Of a DNA stretch of 64,000 nt, positions 42,222 to 51,078 are shown piece by piece. The notes below the pieces were generated by a model that had not been told where the DNA came from, ran no database searches, and worked only from the letters and a program-made list of their open reading frames with translations. Source of the DNA: an uncultured Opitutales bacterium (GTDB taxonomy: Bacteria > Verrucomicrobiota > Verrucomicrobiia > Opitutales > Intestinicryptomonadaceae); the NCBI GenBank assembly GCA_944389315.1, contig CALXLX010000050.1:37770-101769 (forward strand), given 5' to 3'. A program made the position numbers and the translations under genes. The first letter of the stretch is position 1. Each line of letters opens with the position of its first letter.

Positions 42222-43373
42222 ATGAAACATAGATTAAACAGGAGGAATTTTCTGAAACTTTCCGCATTCGCCGGAACCGTATTTGGGGCGGGCGGCATAA
42301 TATCGGCAAAATCCGGCGGGAAGCCGCAGGAAGAAAATGCCGACAATTTGGAGCGCCCCGTTCTTATGGCAGGCCGCAGGAGGCTCGGCAGCGGCAAGGC
42401 TGCCATGGAAGTTTCATCGCTGGGGCTCGGTTGCATGGGCATGAGCCACGGGCACGGACCGGCGCGGGACAAAAAAGCAATGATCAACCTGATTGCCGAA
42501 GCCGTAGACCTCGGTGTGGACTTTTTTGACACCGCCGAGATATACGGCCCGCACACTAACGAAGAGCTCGTCGGCGAAGCTCTCGCCCCCTACCGCGACA
42601 AAGTGAAAATCGGGAGCAAATTCGGCTTGTATTACCCCGAGGGCAGACAGCTTGAGGACGCGCGTCCCGAGCGCATACGCGCAGCCATCGAGGCTTCTTT
42701 AAAGCGACTAAAAACAGACCATATCGACATTTATTACCAGCACCGCATAGACAATAAAATTCCGATTGAGGAAGTTGCCGGAACAATGAGGGAACTTGTC
42801 GGAGAGGGAAAGATTTTACATTGGGGCATGAGCGAACCCAATGCTGAGACCATACGCCGCGCGCACAAAGAATTTCCAGTTACCGCCGTGGAAGACCAAT
42901 ATGCCCTTACATTTCGCCTGCATGAGAAAGAGACTTTCCCCGTTTTGGAGGAATTGGGGATAGGGCTTGTGGCATACAGCCCGCTCGACAGAGGATATTT
43001 AGGGGGAGAGATGGACGGTAAAACCCGGTTTGATCCGCAAACGGATATGCGCGCAAATTTTCCGCGCTTGAGTCCGGAAGCCATGGAAAAGAATAGAGTT
43101 TTTATAGATTTTCTCGACGAAACGGGCAGGGAGAAACGCGCAAGCTGCGCACAGGTTGCTCTTGCATGGATACTGGCGCAAAGGCCGTGGATAGTCCCTA
43201 TCCCGGAGACGACAAAACGCGCCCATCTGCTGGAGAACGTCAGAGCTTCCGCGCTGATTTTCACTCCCGAAGAGATTGCCCGCATAAACGGGCGCTTGTC
43301 CAAAATGGTTCCATTCGGGGAGCGCTACAAACCTGGCACCGACATGGCAAGGAGCGTGTATAACCTAATTTGA
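42222..43373 (+). CDS. Tat-exported aldo/keto reductase
   Basis: A 383-residue protein. The N-terminus RLNRRNFLKLSAFAGTVFGAGG is a twin-arginine signal. The mature part is an AKR (AKR13-like) barrel with the tetrad Asp and Tyr in VDFFDTAEIYGPHTNEE, Lys in VKIGSKFG and His in IYYQHRID, and the NADPH-binding end IVPIPETTKRAHLLENV. Export by Tat fits folding with the nicotinamide cofactor in the cytoplasm. AAGGAG is seven bases before the ATG. Last gene of the LysR-linked set. The physiological substrate is not evident. Confidence 0.87.
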   Translation: MKHRLNRRNFLKLSAFAGTVFGAGGIISAKSGGKPQEENADNLERPVLMAGRRRLGSGKAAMEVSSLGLGCMGMSHGHGPARDKKAMINLIAEAVDLGVDFFDTAEIYGPHTNEELVGEALAPYRDKVKIGSKFGLYYPEGRQLEDARPERIRAAIEASLKRLKTDHIDIYYQHRIDNKIPIEEVAGTMRELVGEGKILHWGMSEPNAETIRRAHKEFPVTAVEDQYALTFRLHEKETFPVLEELGIGLVAYSPLDRGYLGGEMDGKTRFDPQTDMRANFPRLSPEAMEKNRVFIDFLDETGREKRASCAQVALAWILAQRPWIVPIPETTKRAHLLENVRASALIFTPEEIARINGRLSKMVPFGERYKPGTDMARSVYNLI

Positions 43374-43747
43374 CATGCGTCAAGATCGGGCAATGCAAGG
43401 CAATTTCGGGCAAATGGCGGCTGCCGTGCAGCAGGAATCCCCCGCCAACGCAGCAGACGGCTATTGCCCTTTTATGTGCATTGCGCAATACCCTTATTTG
43501 GAGTGTATCGGGCGGATAGGTTTAAAGAATCCTGAGTATTGGAAGCCCCGCCCTATTTGATAATTGCTCCTTCAAGAAGAGCAGCCCCATACGGTTATAT
43601 CCTTCCACGGCGCGCCGCGCTGTAAGTTGCGGCACGCGGGGCATGTTCCCCCGTCTCTTGCCCGCTTGCATCACTGCCTTGCCCTTGGAACTTGGGATAT
43701 TCTCCCGCAGGCACATTTCAGATGCAAGATAGCGCTTGCGGCAGCCC
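43374..43747. other. Intergenic stretch, no gene seen
   Basis: About 374 bases between the convergent aldo/keto reductase and ABC permease genes. Short frames on both strands lack coding character. No clear terminator hairpin with T-tract was found. Confidence 0.5.
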
Positions 43748-44860
43748 TTAATTGACATTCCTCTTAAAGGAGACTACCGCGTAAATATTGAGCAGGAGAG
43801 TGAAAACGCAAATTATATAAAACTGCGACTGGAGGTCCTCAAACGTTCCGCCTTTTAGATATATGGAACGCATCACCTCGACCATGTAGCGTATTGGATT
43901 GCAAATGGTAATATTCTGGGCCCAATGCGGCATGCTGTCGATTGGTGTGAAAATTCCGCTCATCAACAGGAATATGAGAATGAAGAACAAAAATGTCAAA
44001 ATAGCCTGCTGAGCGCTCGAAGATATGTTTGATATTATAAGGCCAAACGCGGTAAACGCAGTTAGATACACCGCCGCAAAAACATAAACTATAAGGAAAC
44101 TGCCCTTTGGAAGCAAGCCATAGACAAGGTATGCTATGGCCATTCCTATCGTTAAAATCAGCATGCCCAATATCCACACGGGAAGGAGCTTCGATGCTAT
44201 AAACATCGTCTTGGAAATGGGCGCTACGTTCATTTGCTCCATAGTTCCAAGCTCCTTCTCGCCGACGATATTTAGAGCCGCCAATATCCCGCCGATTAGA
44301 GAGAATAAAAACACGACGATTGCCGGCACGATAAACGCCTTTGAATTCAAATACGGATTAAACCTATAGTCCGCCAAGACCTCCACGTTGAAAGGTTTTG
44401 AATCCGGGAAATTGCGCAATGCCATTTCGGAGCAGAAGTCGGATATTATATCGTTGGCATACGATGTTCCCATGCCCCCTTTCAGACCGTTGATTGCGTT
44501 TACGCCGAGCAGCACTTGGGAGCCTTTATGCTTTATCAAGTCTGACTCAAATCCATGGGGGATTTCCAAAATCATATCGGTTTGACCCCTCTCGATTTTC
44601 CATAGGGAGTCTTCGTAGGATCCTGACGAAAATGTGGCTGTAAAATACTCGGATGCCGAGATTTTCAGGCATAGTCTCCTCGATAGAGAGGACATATCCC
44701 GGTCCAATATCTCTATATTGATGTTCTTTACCTCGAAATCGGCCGCCCAGGGCAATATGAGCAGTTGGATTATAGGAATTACAAAGATAAGCTTCGGCAT
44801 AAATTTATCCCTAAATATATGCTTAAACTCCTTCTCTATCAGATATAAAAAACGCCTCAT
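43748..44860 (-). CDS. ABC-2 type exporter permease (YbhR/YhhJ-like)
   Basis: A 370-residue permease. One N-terminal helix (KLIFVIPIIQLLILPWA) is followed by a large periplasmic domain and five C-terminal helices, with the ABC-2 motif VGEKELGTMEQMNVAPISKTMFIASKLLPVW and the last-helix region HWAQNITICNPIRYMVEVMRSIYLKG. It pairs with the neighbouring permease gene four bases upstream to form the membrane unit of an exporter. Last gene of a seven-gene operon. Confidence 0.88.
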   Translation of the reverse strand: MRRFLYLIEKEFKHIFRDKFMPKLIFVIPIIQLLILPWAADFEVKNINIEILDRDMSSLSRRLCLKISASEYFTATFSSGSYEDSLWKIERGQTDMILEIPHGFESDLIKHKGSQVLLGVNAINGLKGGMGTSYANDIISDFCSEMALRNFPDSKPFNVEVLADYRFNPYLNSKAFIVPAIVVFLFSLIGGILAALNIVGEKELGTMEQMNVAPISKTMFIASKLLPVWILGMLILTIGMAIAYLVYGLLPKGSFLIVYVFAAVYLTAFTAFGLIISNISSSAQQAILTFLFFILIFLLMSGIFTPIDSMPHWAQNITICNPIRYMVEVMRSIYLKGGTFEDLQSQFYIICVFTLLLNIYAVVSFKRNVN

Positions 44861-44864
44861 AGAG

Positions 44865-45971
44865 CTATTCCAATCTGGTTTTGAATCTTGCCAAAGCGAC
44901 GAGCGAAAAGGCCAGCGTCATAAGCGCCATAATGGCGATGTTTCCCGCGACAAACCGGAGAGTTGCGCCCTTTAGCATTATGTCCCTCAAGGCCGAAATA
45001 TACCACTTTGCAGGGACAATTTCCGAGATGCATTGCAATATTTTTGGCATATTTTCCACGGGAAACACCATTCCGGACAGGAGCACGGTGGGCAGCATGA
45101 AGACCGATGTTGATATAAACATGGCGGTTTGCTGAGTGTTTGCCAGCGTCGAAACCATTATGCCTATTGTAAGCGCCAGAAGCGTGTACAACAGCGATAT
45201 CCCAAATACGAGCGCAACGCTACCGCGTATAGGAACCCCGAGCAGCGAGTTCGCCAAAAATACGGATAGCGCAACGATTAAGACGGACAGTATAAAGTAA
45301 GGCACCGCCTTGGCTATTATTATATAGGCCGGGCGTATTGGCGATATCAGAAGAACTTCCATGTTGCCCATCTCCTTCTCGCGGACTATTCCCACGGAGG
45401 TCATCAGAGTGCATATTAGGAACAATATCAACCCCATGACGCCAGGCACAAAATCGTAGGCGCTCTTCAACTGGGGGTTGTAGAACATGTTTGAGGCGAC
45501 GTCTATCCTGGGGGCCGAGAAACGGCATCCTGTCTTGCGGGCGCACTCGTGCGATATGATAGCCTTCATATAATTTGAAAGGTTGTAAGATTCGTTAGGG
45601 TCGCATGCGTCGAGAATCACGCCTATTTGGGCCTTATCCCCGCGGAGCGCTCCGCTTTCCAGCTTGGATTCAAACACCACGACGGCCTTTACAATTCCCC
45701 GCCGAAGAAGGGTGTCAGCCTCATTTCGGCTGCTTAATACATCGTATAGCTTGAAATATTCGCTGGCGTTCAGCCGCTCTATGATCGAATGGGAAAGAGG
45801 GCTTTTTGAATTGTCGACAACCGCAAAACTGGACTCTTTAATGTCGTTCGTTATCGCGAACCCGAAAAGGATCAAAAGAACTATGGGCAATATAAACAGG
45901 AAAGCCACGCTGCGTTTGTCGCGCGAGATCTGCCTGAACTCCTTGCCTACGAATGCGAAAAACTTCCCCAT
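44865..45971 (-). CDS. ABC-2 type exporter permease (YbhS-like)
   Basis: A 368-residue permease paralogous to the next gene. The N-terminus FVGKEFRQISRDKRSVAFLFILPIVLLILFGFAITND is typical of YbhS/YhhJ. The ABC-2 motif is SVGIVREKEMGNMEVLLISPIRPAYIIIAKAVPYF, and the end MPKILQCISEIVPAKWYISALRDIMLKG matches the family. Two bases separate it from the ATPase gene upstream. Such pairs export cationic drugs or cholate-like compounds in enteric bacteria; the substrate here is unknown. Confidence 0.88.
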   Translation of the reverse strand: MGKFFAFVGKEFRQISRDKRSVAFLFILPIVLLILFGFAITNDIKESSFAVVDNSKSPLSHSIIERLNASEYFKLYDVLSSRNEADTLLRRGIVKAVVVFESKLESGALRGDKAQIGVILDACDPNESYNLSNYMKAIISHECARKTGCRFSAPRIDVASNMFYNPQLKSAYDFVPGVMGLILFLICTLMTSVGIVREKEMGNMEVLLISPIRPAYIIIAKAVPYFILSVLIVALSVFLANSLLGVPIRGSVALVFGISLLYTLLALTIGIMVSTLANTQQTAMFISTSVFMLPTVLLSGMVFPVENMPKILQCISEIVPAKWYISALRDIMLKGATLRFVAGNIAIMALMTLAFSLVALARFKTRLE

Positions 45972-45973
45972 AA

Positions 45974-46711
45974 TCAGTCCGATTTCCTCTTTGCCGTGCG
46001 CGCCAATACTTTGAAAACCCCCTCCATCTTTTCCTGTGAAAATTTCCGCTTCAACTCGGACGGGCTGCCCATGGCCCTGATTTTACCGTCGACCATGACG
46101 GATACCCTGTCGCAATATTCGGCCTCGTCCAAATAGTGGGTAGTCACAAAAACGGTTATCCCCCGCCTGCTGGCATCAAAAATCATCTCCCAAAATTTGC
46201 GCCTCACAAGCGGATCCACGCCGCCGGTGGGCTCGTCGAGAAATACAATCTGCGGATTGTGTATAATAGATATCGAAAACGACAACTTTTGCTTCCAGCC
46301 CAAAGGCAGGGAGTTCACGAACGAGTTTTCCAGACTCCCCATCCCCAACACGTCCATAATTTCGGATTTCCGGGCTCTGATTTCCGAATATGAAAGACCG
46401 TAAAGCCCGCCCCAGAACTTGATGTTTTCACCGACGGTCAAATCACCGTAGAGAGAGAATTTCTGGCTCATATAGCCTATGTTTCTCTTTATCTGCTCGC
46501 TCTGGGTATAGACGTCGAATCCGGCCACTTTCGCCCTTCCCGATGTCGGGGTCAGCAGCCCGCACAACATGCGCATGGCGGTGGATTTCCCCGCGCCATT
46601 TGCGCCCAAGAACCCGAATATTTCCCCGCGCTCCACGCCGAAGCTTATGGAGTCAACCGCGATAAAGTCTCCGAACCTCTTGGTGAGGTTTTCCGCTTCA
46701 ATTGTCATCAT
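45974..46711 (-). CDS. ABC exporter ATPase, second copy
   Basis: About 245 residues. Walker A FLGANGAGKST, Q-loop YMSQKFSLYGDLTV, signature LPLGWKQKLSFS (a divergent LSGGQ, as in the C-terminal half of YbhF), Walker B IVFLDEPTGGVDP and switch His in VTTHYLDEAEYCD. The ATG at 46711 (MMTIEAENL) is preferred over a TTG three codons upstream. The start overlaps the preceding ATPase gene. With its neighbour it corresponds to the two halves of E. coli YbhF, which is a single fused protein there. Confidence 0.88.
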   Translation of the reverse strand: MMTIEAENLTKRFGDFIAVDSISFGVERGEIFGFLGANGAGKSTAMRMLCGLLTPTSGRAKVAGFDVYTQSEQIKRNIGYMSQKFSLYGDLTVGENIKFWGGLYGLSYSEIRARKSEIMDVLGMGSLENSFVNSLPLGWKQKLSFSISIIHNPQIVFLDEPTGGVDPLVRRKFWEMIFDASRRGITVFVTTHYLDEAEYCDRVSVMVDGKIRAMGSPSELKRKFSQEKMEGVFKVLARTAKRKSD

Positions 46712-47630
46712 TTTGAGCAAGCCTTATGAAACAGTCTTCGAGGCTGGCGGAAAACTCTTCCACCTTTATCCCCGGACCAACATCACGGGCCAACAGGCGC
46801 TTTACGTCCCCAATATCGGACGTTGATTTTACGCATACATGGCAGGAGTCCCCGAAGGAATAGGCACTCCGGACACAGGGAAGCCCCCGAAGGAATTTTA
46901 GTAGCCTAAACGCATCGGGCCCCCTTACGCGGTAAACCTGCTGCGGGAATGAATCTATTATATTCTGGGGGGAGCCCGTCTTTAAGATTTTTCCCTTGGA
47001 AATAAATGCCATTTTGTCGCAGTTCATGGCCTCGTCCATATACGGGGTGGACACCAATACGCTTATGCCCTTAGACCTCATCGCTCCGAGTATCTCCCAT
47101 AGCTCCTGCCTGGACACCGGGTCCACCCCCGTCGTTGGCTCGTCGAGAAGAAGCAGTCTTGGACAGTGTATTAACGCGCAGCACAGGGCGAGTTTCTGTT
47201 TCATTCCGCCAGACAGCCTTCCCGCAAGGCGGTTTTTAAAGGGCTCTAGCTGCGAATATATGCCTTCGATAAGCCCGAGATTGTCCCCGATTTTCACGCC
47301 GAAAATCCTCGCGAAGAATTCCAAATTCTCCTGTACGCTCAGATCCTGGTAAAGGGAGAATCTGCCGGGCATGTAGCCGATAAACCTGCGTATTTCCCTA
47401 TAGTCGCGTTTGGCACTTAAGCCAGAAACTGTCACCTCTCCGCAGTCGGGAAGCATGAGGGTCGCAATTATGCGGAATGTTGTCGTCTTGCCGGCCCCGT
47501 CGGGCCCAATCAGCCCGAAGATACAGCCTTGCGGAACATCGAAAGACACGTCGACAAGCGCAGGAACCCTCCCGGAGGCGCCCGCATAGAATTTTGAGAC
47601 TCCAGAAACTGTTATAATGTTATTTAGCAT
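46698..47630 (-). CDS. ABC exporter ATPase, first copy
   Basis: About 310 residues. Walker A GLIGPDGAGKTT has Asp in place of the usual Asn, as in the N-terminal half of YbhF. The signature LSGGMKQK, Walker B LLLLDEPTTGVDP and the switch region in STPYMDEAMNCD, where the usual His is replaced by Pro-Tyr context, are visible. The C-terminal 80 residues form a regulatory extension. The ATG at 47630 is chosen; a TTG at 47642 inside the adaptor gene is less likely. It overlaps the adaptor gene by 11 bases and the following ATPase gene at its end, so the whole set is coupled. Confidence 0.87.
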   Translation of the reverse strand: MLNNIITVSGVSKFYAGASGRVPALVDVSFDVPQGCIFGLIGPDGAGKTTTFRIIATLMLPDCGEVTVSGLSAKRDYREIRRFIGYMPGRFSLYQDLSVQENLEFFARIFGVKIGDNLGLIEGIYSQLEPFKNRLAGRLSGGMKQKLALCCALIHCPRLLLLDEPTTGVDPVSRQELWEILGAMRSKGISVLVSTPYMDEAMNCDKMAFISKGKILKTGSPQNIIDSFPQQVYRVRGPDAFRLLKFLRGLPCVRSAYSFGDSCHVCVKSTSDIGDVKRLLARDVGPGIKVEEFSASLEDCFIRLAQNDDN

Positions 47631-48525
47631 CTGTTGAGACAACTTCCGCGTATTGGCCTATCTTTAAATAACCGTCGTTTTCCACGGCAATTTTGGCCGC
47701 GTAGACTAAATCAGCCCGCTCTGAGCGGGTGCGTATGCCCTTGGGGGTAAACTCGGACTCGCCGGAAATCCATATCAGAGTCCCTTCGTATCTGCGGCTC
47801 GCCTCCTTTCCGAAATCGGTTACAACGACAACTTTTTGGCCGAGCTTTAACTTGCTTATGTCCGCCGCGGAAAAATAAGCCCGCAAATGCATCTTTCTAA
47901 GGTCGCCTATCTTGTACAACGGCTTCGCATACGAGGCAATCTCGTTAGGCTCGGCGTATTTAGCCAGAACCGTGCCCTCCACCGGGTTTTTGACGGAGCA
48001 TTTTGCGATGTTGTCCTCCACGATTCCTATTTGGGCGGATACGGACTTTATCTTTTCAGAAATCTCAGAAACGGTTTTATCGAGCGTGGATTTTTTTGCC
48101 TCTATGGTGCGCTCGAGATATTTTATCTCGGAGACAATATCGTCCAGGGCCTTTTGCCCTGCGGACTTAGCCGCTACAAGACGCTCGGTTCTTCCGCGCT
48201 CCGAGCGTTGCTTTTCCAGCCGTTCCTCCAACGCCGAAATTTGCAGGACAACTTCCGGAGACGCGCTTTTTAAGGCGGAAATCTGCGCCCGGAGGCTTTT
48301 TCTTTGCAATTCCAACTGGGTGGAATCTATCTTGGCAACCGTCTTGCCCTTTTGAACAAAGTCGCCCTCCTCTATGTCGAAATATAGGAGTTTTCCCGCG
48401 ACCTCGCTGGAGACCATCGTCTCCGTAGTCTCAAAGGTTCCGGACGCCATCGGCGGCTCGCTTTTATCGCACGAGGTCAGAAACAGCAGCGCAAAGATGC
48501 ATATATATTTATAAAACCGCTTCAT
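47620..48525 (-). CDS. HlyD-family adaptor lipoprotein (YbhG-like)
   Basis: A 301-residue periplasmic adaptor with lipobox LTSC (Cys19). Biotinyl-lipoyl half-motifs flank a coiled coil: VASSEVAGKLLYFDIEEGDFVQKGKTVAKID and SVKNPVEGTVLAKYAEPNEIASYAKPLYKI, with the helical hairpin at about residues 70-165. It bridges the ABC permeases and the TolC-like channel encoded just upstream. Five bases follow the channel gene. The beta-barrel region HLRAYFSAADISKLKLGQKVVVVTDFG is complete. Confidence 0.88.
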   Translation of the reverse strand: MKRFYKYICIFALLFLTSCDKSEPPMASGTFETTETMVSSEVAGKLLYFDIEEGDFVQKGKTVAKIDSTQLELQRKSLRAQISALKSASPEVVLQISALEERLEKQRSERGRTERLVAAKSAGQKALDDIVSEIKYLERTIEAKKSTLDKTVSEISEKIKSVSAQIGIVEDNIAKCSVKNPVEGTVLAKYAEPNEIASYAKPLYKIGDLRKMHLRAYFSAADISKLKLGQKVVVVTDFGKEASRRYEGTLIWISGESEFTPKGIRTRSERADLVYAAKIAVENDGYLKIGQYAEVVSTDAK

Positions 48526-48529
48526 AGTT

Positions 48530-49768
48530 TTAATTGTTGGTTAGGTATTTGAAATTGTATTCGCGCGCGAGTTTCTCCAGCGAATGCAGTATCAGATTTT
48601 GCCGGGCAAGCTCCTTCGCGTTGAGCTCCCTTATAAAATCGGTGACGCTTATCGTTCCGTTTTTCATGCGCGCAAAGGCTATTTTCTTAATATCCTCGCG
48701 CAAACCGACTATCTCCCTGTCCTGCACAAGCAACGCAGACATCTTTCTTATTTCGGCATCTTCTTGCAGCATTTTCAATCTGGTGTTGAAGACGAAAGAC
48801 TCGCTTTCTGCCCTCACCATCTTCTCCTTGGCAACGACGTCCAGCCTTTCGTTTCGTTCCGTATAGTAATTCCCGAAACTCCAGCTGAAGGCTATTCCCC
48901 CAAGGCCATACAACCTCTCGTCCCTTAAGGAGGCAAAACTTGACTGCCCATAGCCCCCGTACCCGAAAAGAGAGATTTTAGGCATGAGCCCCGCGTCGAT
49001 GGACTCCCTTTTCGCGTCGAAATACTCTTCCTTGGAGGCAAAGTAGTCCATCTCCGGACGCAAAATCTCTTTTTTAAGCTCATCTATGTCGGGCGGGCGC
49101 TCAAGCGTCGTTTTTTCGTCGACAGGCCTGCCGATTAAAAATGACAGCATATTCCTATACGCCGCGCGCAGGGAACCCAACTCAGTCTCCCTCTGTTTCG
49201 CTTTTAGAAGCTCCACCTTCAGCAGGCTCAAATCATATTGGCTGGAGACTCCGTTTGCCACCATTGCCTCGACACTCGCAACTGCATCCCGTATGTCCTT
49301 TTGGTGGATTTTATTCTGCTTCAGGCTTTCATCCTGGAGAAGTATTCCGAAGAACAGGCGGTTTACCCTGTCGTTTAGCTCATACAAAATTACGTTGTTG
49401 TTCTCCAGCTCCATCTTTGCCCGGGCATTGATAAGGCGCCTCTTAGAAGATATGTCCCCCCCGTCCCATACGACTTGGTTGACCCCTATTTGCACCCTGT
49501 ATTGCTCCTGCGGCAAAAGAGACGTCCCCATTATTTCCGGAGAGTCCGAAAGATACGCGGCGTTTGCGCTTAGGGAAAATTGCGGCAAATATCCGGTCGT
49601 GGCGTTTTCAATATTATATTTCTCGGATTCTTTTATAAGATTGAACTGCTTTATCATCGGATAGTTTTCGCGCGCGAGCTTGTAGCACTCCCCTATGGTT
49701 AGAATTTCCGGGGAGGCTATAAGAGGCAGCAATGCAATACCTGCGAATATGGATAAAAATCTATTCAT
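48530..49768 (-). CDS. TolC-family outer-membrane channel
   Basis: A 412-residue TolC-like protein with a signal peptide (FLSIFAGIALLPLIASPE). Two outer-membrane-efflux repeats are visible: IGECYKLARENYPMIKQFNLIKESEKYNIENATTGYLPQFSLSANAAY and a second after FASKEEYFDAKRESIDAGLMPKISLFGYGGYGQ. No lipobox. It lies second in the operon, four bases after the TetR gene, and would provide the exit duct of the exporter. Confidence 0.88.
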   Translation of the reverse strand: MNRFLSIFAGIALLPLIASPEILTIGECYKLARENYPMIKQFNLIKESEKYNIENATTGYLPQFSLSANAAYLSDSPEIMGTSLLPQEQYRVQIGVNQVVWDGGDISSKRRLINARAKMELENNNVILYELNDRVNRLFFGILLQDESLKQNKIHQKDIRDAVASVEAMVANGVSSQYDLSLLKVELLKAKQRETELGSLRAAYRNMLSFLIGRPVDEKTTLERPPDIDELKKEILRPEMDYFASKEEYFDAKRESIDAGLMPKISLFGYGGYGQSSFASLRDERLYGLGGIAFSWSFGNYYTERNERLDVVAKEKMVRAESESFVFNTRLKMLQEDAEIRKMSALLVQDREIVGLREDIKKIAFARMKNGTISVTDFIRELNAKELARQNLILHSLEKLAREYNFKYLTNN

Positions 49769-49772
49769 CTTT

Positions 49773-50396
49773 CTATGGATTAAATATCGATTTCATCGAG
49801 TCGGAGACGAACCTCCGCCGTTCCAATATAAAATTATTGAAAGAAGCCTCGTTGTTTTTAAAGAACACCCCTTTAATGATATTGCGCCCCATGAAGGGGA
49901 AGAAGAGAAGCCCGAGAAACGTCGTAACAAAGTATGCAAGCGGGACATCTTTCAATTTTCCCTCGTCCATATTTCGCCGGATTTCCCTGCCTATCCGCCT
50001 GGCCGATTTCCCTATTTCCGGAAATAATTTTATTATGCCGAAATACCTTTCCGGATCTTTGGAAGACTCGGCCGCCATAAAGAGTATCACGTCCGGATTT
50101 TCCAAGAAGACCCGCGTATATATATCCACACATTCCTCTATGCGCGCAAAAACAGGCTTATCGCTCAGGACGACTTTTTCCACCAAAGGCAGAAACTGCA
50201 GTATGATGTCTTTGTATATCTCGGCAAAAAGACGCTCTTTTGACCGAAAATAATAGTTCAACGAAGTTCGCGTTATCCCGGCGTTATACGCTATCTCCGT
50301 CATGCTGGCCGAATCAAACCCCTTTTTCATGAACACGCTGCGCGCTTCATCCAATATACGCTTTCCCGTATCAGCGACATGCCCCGACTTTCTCAT
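49773..50396 (-). CDS. TetR/AcrR-family transcriptional regulator
   Basis: A 207-residue repressor. The N-terminal helix-turn-helix reads ILDEARSVFMKKGFDSASMTEIAYNAGITRTSLNYYFRSKERLFAEIY, closely typical of the family. The C-terminal ligand domain is helical. It is the first gene of the exporter operon it presumably represses, like CecR in front of ybhGFSR. An 18-bp palindrome lies 20 bases upstream of its ATG. Ligand unknown. Confidence 0.9.
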   Translation of the reverse strand: MRKSGHVADTGKRILDEARSVFMKKGFDSASMTEIAYNAGITRTSLNYYFRSKERLFAEIYKDIILQFLPLVEKVVLSDKPVFARIEECVDIYTRVFLENPDVILFMAAESSKDPERYFGIIKLFPEIGKSARRIGREIRRNMDEGKLKDVPLAYFVTTFLGLLFFPFMGRNIIKGVFFKNNEASFNNFILERRRFVSDSMKSIFNP

Positions 50397-50415
50397 GGGA
50401 CAATTTCAAACAATA

Positions 50416-50433
50416 TTTGACAGAACTGTCAAA
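50416..50433 (-). promoter_or_regulatory. Probable TetR-type operator (18-bp palindrome)
   Basis: TTTGACAG-AA-CTGTCAAA, a perfect inverted repeat with 8-bp arms and 2-bp centre, placed 20 bases before the tetR start codon where it could block transcription of the whole exporter operon. Function inferred from position and symmetry. Confidence 0.65.
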
Positions 50434-50451
50434 CATAATAGTCAAATTATG
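50434..50451 (-). promoter_or_regulatory. Second inverted repeat abutting the operator
   Basis: CATAAT-AGTCAA-ATTATG, perfect 6-bp arms with 6-bp centre, directly adjoining the first palindrome. Its centre read on the - strand is TTGACT, a possible -35 box for the operon. Confidence 0.4.
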
Positions 50452-51002
50452 TACCGGGCTAAAAGTCCGCAAAATCATGCGCATCGGCAAAGAATTTAAG
50501 AGGCGGCGCCCGAGAGCAAAACAAGGCGCATTAAAGGCTCCCGCGCGGGGCGGTTTCAATGCTGCGCAAGCCCCCTGTTAGAATCCAAGCGGCATTTTCT
50601 AATAGGCTATTGCAAGGCCCTAACCCGGTTTTGGAATGAATAGAAACCTTGAGCCGGACATCATTCCCATAGGCGCATAAAACATTTGCAGCATACATTG
50701 CACCGCATAGTCCGAGTCGGAAAATTATTGAAACTTTTTTACAATATGTATAAATCCAACAGTTTCTAACATCTTTGTTGAAAACCAATTTGGCATAATC
50801 TTTTCATACAAGCATTTGAGGAATTTTAGCTCCTTTTTACGCGGCGCATCGAGCCAGGATAAAATCTGACTATATAATTTATATACAAAATCTTATAATA
50901 ATAATTCCGCCTTTGAGCAGTGGGCTGTTCCCAGGCGGATTTTCCAATAAAACACCCATTTTACAATCGGAGAAATATTCTAAAATATTTTCGCTTTTAT
51001 TA
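50452..51002. other. Intergenic stretch, no gene seen
   Basis: About 550 bases between the divergent exporter operon and PEP-CTERM gene, GC-poor to the right. No convincing gene or structured RNA was recognised. Confidence 0.5.
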
Positions 51003-51031
51003 TTGACATTTTTGTTCTAATTTAATATAAA
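51003..51031 (+). promoter_or_regulatory. Near-consensus sigma-70 promoter of the PEP-CTERM gene
   Basis: TTGACA (51003-51008), 17-base spacer, TATAAA (51026-51031). The predicted transcription start is near 51038, about 35-40 bases before the expected start codon. Confidence 0.75.
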
Positions 51032-51078
51032 TTTATTGTTCAAACAGTATAGGAAACCAATTACAAGGCTGATGCGTT

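Noticed and set aside
43375..43758. Short frames on both strands between the aldo/keto reductase and ABC genes
   Set aside because: Overlap each other antisense, no motifs, no ribosome-binding sites.
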